From CAMCXE01 sp046347475 (GTDB lineage Bacteria > Pseudomonadota > Gammaproteobacteria > Pseudomonadales > Cellvibrionaceae), in contig JAXMGD010000009.1 of NCBI GenBank assembly GCA_046347475.1, forward strand, positions 1-64,000: a stretch of DNA of 64,000 nt, written 5' to 3'. A program made the translations under genes and the position numbers. The notes under the pieces were generated by a model that was not told the DNA's origin, searched no databases, and was given only the letters and a program-made list of their open reading frames with translations. Positions 63,201 to 64,000 of this stretch are shown piece after piece. The number at the start of each line of letters is the position of its first letter. The first letter of the stretch is position 1.

Positions 63201-64000
63201 TCAAGGCTGCGCAGACCATAATCCACCGCCATACCGTTCTGAGTGAGCGCGACTTTAGCGCCTTCACCACCTTCACCTAGGTCGGTGATGGTGACTAGGT
63301 CATCCACCGCAGTTACACCCGCAGGGGTCAGGAAGAAGCGCTTCTGGGCTTGGCTGTCTGGCACAAACGCCTGAGCGGTGGCGTCCCAACGCTTAAGGGT
63401 TTCTAGGGCGCCGGTTTTCACCTGGCCCCAGCTGTAGGTGAATTCCATCTGGCCGGACGGGTTTGGCTCAAGGCTGCCGTCGATCCAGTTCACCCCTTCG
63501 CTCAACACAGGCGCTTCCGCCACAGGAGTTGGCAACACGCCTTCCACCAGGGCTTTGCGCACGCAGCTCAGTTCGCTGTCGCCCTGCTTGATCGCCCGAG
63601 GCTCGTTCATCATGAAGCTGAAACTGCCCTTCGCCTGATCGAAGCTGCCTTCGCTGAGTTTAAAGGTTTCATCACTTGCCAGGGTAAAGTTGGCGTCGTT
63701 GTCGAGGATCAGCCAAATACCGTTGTCCTCATTGCCCTCAGCGGCTTGTTCGCGGCGGTGCAGGTAGACCTGGCGGCCCATTTGTTTGCTGTCTACCCAG
63801 AACATTTGTACTTGGGTATCCGCAACACACGCACTGCCATCGTCGCTGGGAATTTGGCTGTCCGCTTCTGGGGTTTGAGTAACCAGATATCGGCCGCCAA
63901 CCTTAACGCCTGGAAGTTCACAGGCATCACCTAGGCCATTTCGGTCGGTGTCAGCTTGATCGCTGTTGGGCACGATAATGCAGTTGTCTTTCCAGTCGGC
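60248..64000 (-). CDS. GH10 endo-beta-1,4-xylanase with two CBM22-like modules and polyserine linkers (5' end outside window)
   Basis: At least 1250 residues; the reading frame continues beyond 64000 in frame, where DNCIIVPNSDQADTDRNG forms a thrombospondin type-3 (calcium) repeat. Numbered from Met at 63973: an unrecognised region (about 20-510), a Ser/Gly/Phe linker (516-558), two related carbohydrate-binding modules (about 560-714 and 730-881) with shared KITGKRKDD and STYLEY/ATYLEY motifs, a polyserine linker between them, and the GH10 barrel (about 900-1241). The acid/base Glu1021 is in WDVVNEALY and the nucleophile Glu1140 in RISELDVRI. An insertion with two cysteines (DDCAVNCAG) follows. 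It would be secreted and cleave xylan backbone. CBM22 assignment is by eye; CBM4/9-like is the alternative. Confidence 0.92.
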   Translation of the reverse strand, partial: ADWKDNCIIVPNSDQADTDRNGLGDACELPGVKVGGRYLVTQTPEADSQIPSDDGSACVADTQVQMFWVDSKQMGRQVYLHRREQAAEGNEDNGIWLILDNDANFTLASDETFKLSEGSFDQAKGSFSFMMNEPRAIKQGDSELSCVRKALVEGVLPTPVAEAPVLSEGVNWIDGSLEPNPSGQMEFTYSWGQVKTGALETLKRWDATAQAFVPDSQAQKRFFLTPAGVTAVDDLVTITDLGEGGEGAKVALTQNGMAVDYGLRSLELAEFNLSGAPLETLLNPIVAMGVTPGEVFPSGAKAYDAQLHLAADSIEFYCEKGLAAASLNCQNIVPKGWQPAAMTVEQDMAVTGSAPSNPNPPTPIPATSLDDVIATYAEVEAGTGVGIWIGGNSDYRGGYSISAQLASLTGSASDANIVAVYRLIDSTGQPKVIGKFPVTKAMVGETAVLELSLPASVKGMLPLDDEEGLASPVLFVESSLDEQPLVRHGRKRSPEHVEHATLFNDVAIEAITTGFEPKMPDPEDPNSSSGSSSSSGSSSSSSSGFSSSSSSGFSSSSSSGGNSSTSSSGGLANLVFNRDLETNTNGWIARVATIERSVADSHSGTASLLVSNRGAAWQGAAYPLNNLIPGKTYKVAAWFKLAPGAAAETVKITGKRKDDADNSTYLEYTGVGSALVTAEAWTRIEGSYTPDGVTPFEAFIFESAGSSVFPSFYVDDFEVIGEAATSSSSSSSSSSSGGGAMNIAKNGDVETDTANWLPRGATLARVTAEHYEGAASLLVSNRTASWQGAGFLVDYLTPGNTYQVSAWVKLAAGTPAATVKITGKRKDDSDSATYLEYSPVAAGLVTENEWVQLKGAYTYDGTTAFEAFILETDDAGKTASFYVDNFSVVGVVTPPPPPSIDIGNGLANNTAFPIGVAVAASGNANILTSVARQNIVKASFNEIVAENIMKMGYLYSGNEFSFAAADNLINWAESAGVNVHGHALVWHPSYQLPAWAKIDNSAFKDDFNRHIDTVAAHFAGKVVSWDVVNEALYDPNDDGDQSGTANGYRQSVFYKAYNGPSYIDDAFTRARAADPDAILYYNDFNTEANGAKTTALVALVQRLLDNNVPIDGVGFQMHVLSDWPSISDIRASMKKIVDLSPNLKIRISELDVRINNPYDGNTSNDYANRDDCAVNCAGLDTQKARYKAIVQAYLDVVPPAQRGGITVWGIADPDSWFYASGSLPDWPLLFNDNLQPKPAYLGVQEALKGL

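Overview
The window looks like chromosomal DNA of a free-living, polysaccharide-degrading gammaproteobacterium, most probably a member of the Cellvibrionaceae (Cellvibrio-like). The evidence is secreted carbohydrate-active proteins with long polyserine linkers (a lipoprotein esterase with 45 consecutive serines and a multidomain GH10 xylanase), a GH3 enzyme with a PA14 insert, a gammaproteobacterial methylthioinosine phosphorylase, cvpA-purF, type IV minor pilins with PilY1, motA-motB and several two-component and cyclic-di-GMP proteins. This assignment is inferred from protein content and was not checked by alignment.

Layout. 1-5150 is a decaying accessory segment: a GNAT acetyltransferase, a REP-like pair, an unknown small protein, an IS3-family element with two nonsense mutations, a REP-associated transposase (RAYT) cut by that IS, and a frameshifted remnant of a large surface protein with a metzincin zinc site. 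5631-11911 holds pabA, a pabB-pabC fusion and a single-module NRPS (C-A-T). Its adenylation pocket lacks the Asp that binds alpha-amino groups and reads A-V-K-S-I-A-N-D-I-K, which resembles the code I recall for p-aminobenzoate-activating domains. This is the most interesting part of the window: a likely PABA-making and PABA-activating locus. 11930-16171 has a periplasmic solute-binding protein and a hybrid histidine kinase. 17134-20414 is a four-gene operon (MipA/OmpV porin-like protein, DUF3019, RstA-like regulator, RstB-like kinase). 20983-31820 carries a TonB-dependent receptor, a divergent SDR/AraC pair, DUF4287, an M16 peptidase and two membrane proteins.

32010-39047 carries a GGDEF protein with a degenerate EAL domain, a sterol-desaturase-type hydroxylase, MTIP, motB and motA. 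40176-47729 is pilV-pilW-pilX-pilY1. 48172-52868 is cvpA-purF and an intact-looking GGDEF/EAL protein. 54499-64000 is a xylan-type island: lipoprotein esterase, GH3 enzyme, a small HExxH protein and a GH10 xylanase that runs off the window edge.

The intergenic DNA is unusually rich in dispersed, non-coding inverted-repeat elements. I recognise at least five families, called here R1 to R5. R1 is a chain of perfect hairpins bounded by TTAACCCGGCGACA and its complement. R2 is about 140 bp with ends of about 40 bp. R3 carries GTTGAAATAC ends, R4 CTCTGATTAATTCC ends and R5 GGAACCTCT ends. They fill most gaps between genes, often start a few bases after a stop codon, and in one place an R2 copy is nested inside an R1 copy. 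No tRNA, rRNA or CRISPR was recognised.
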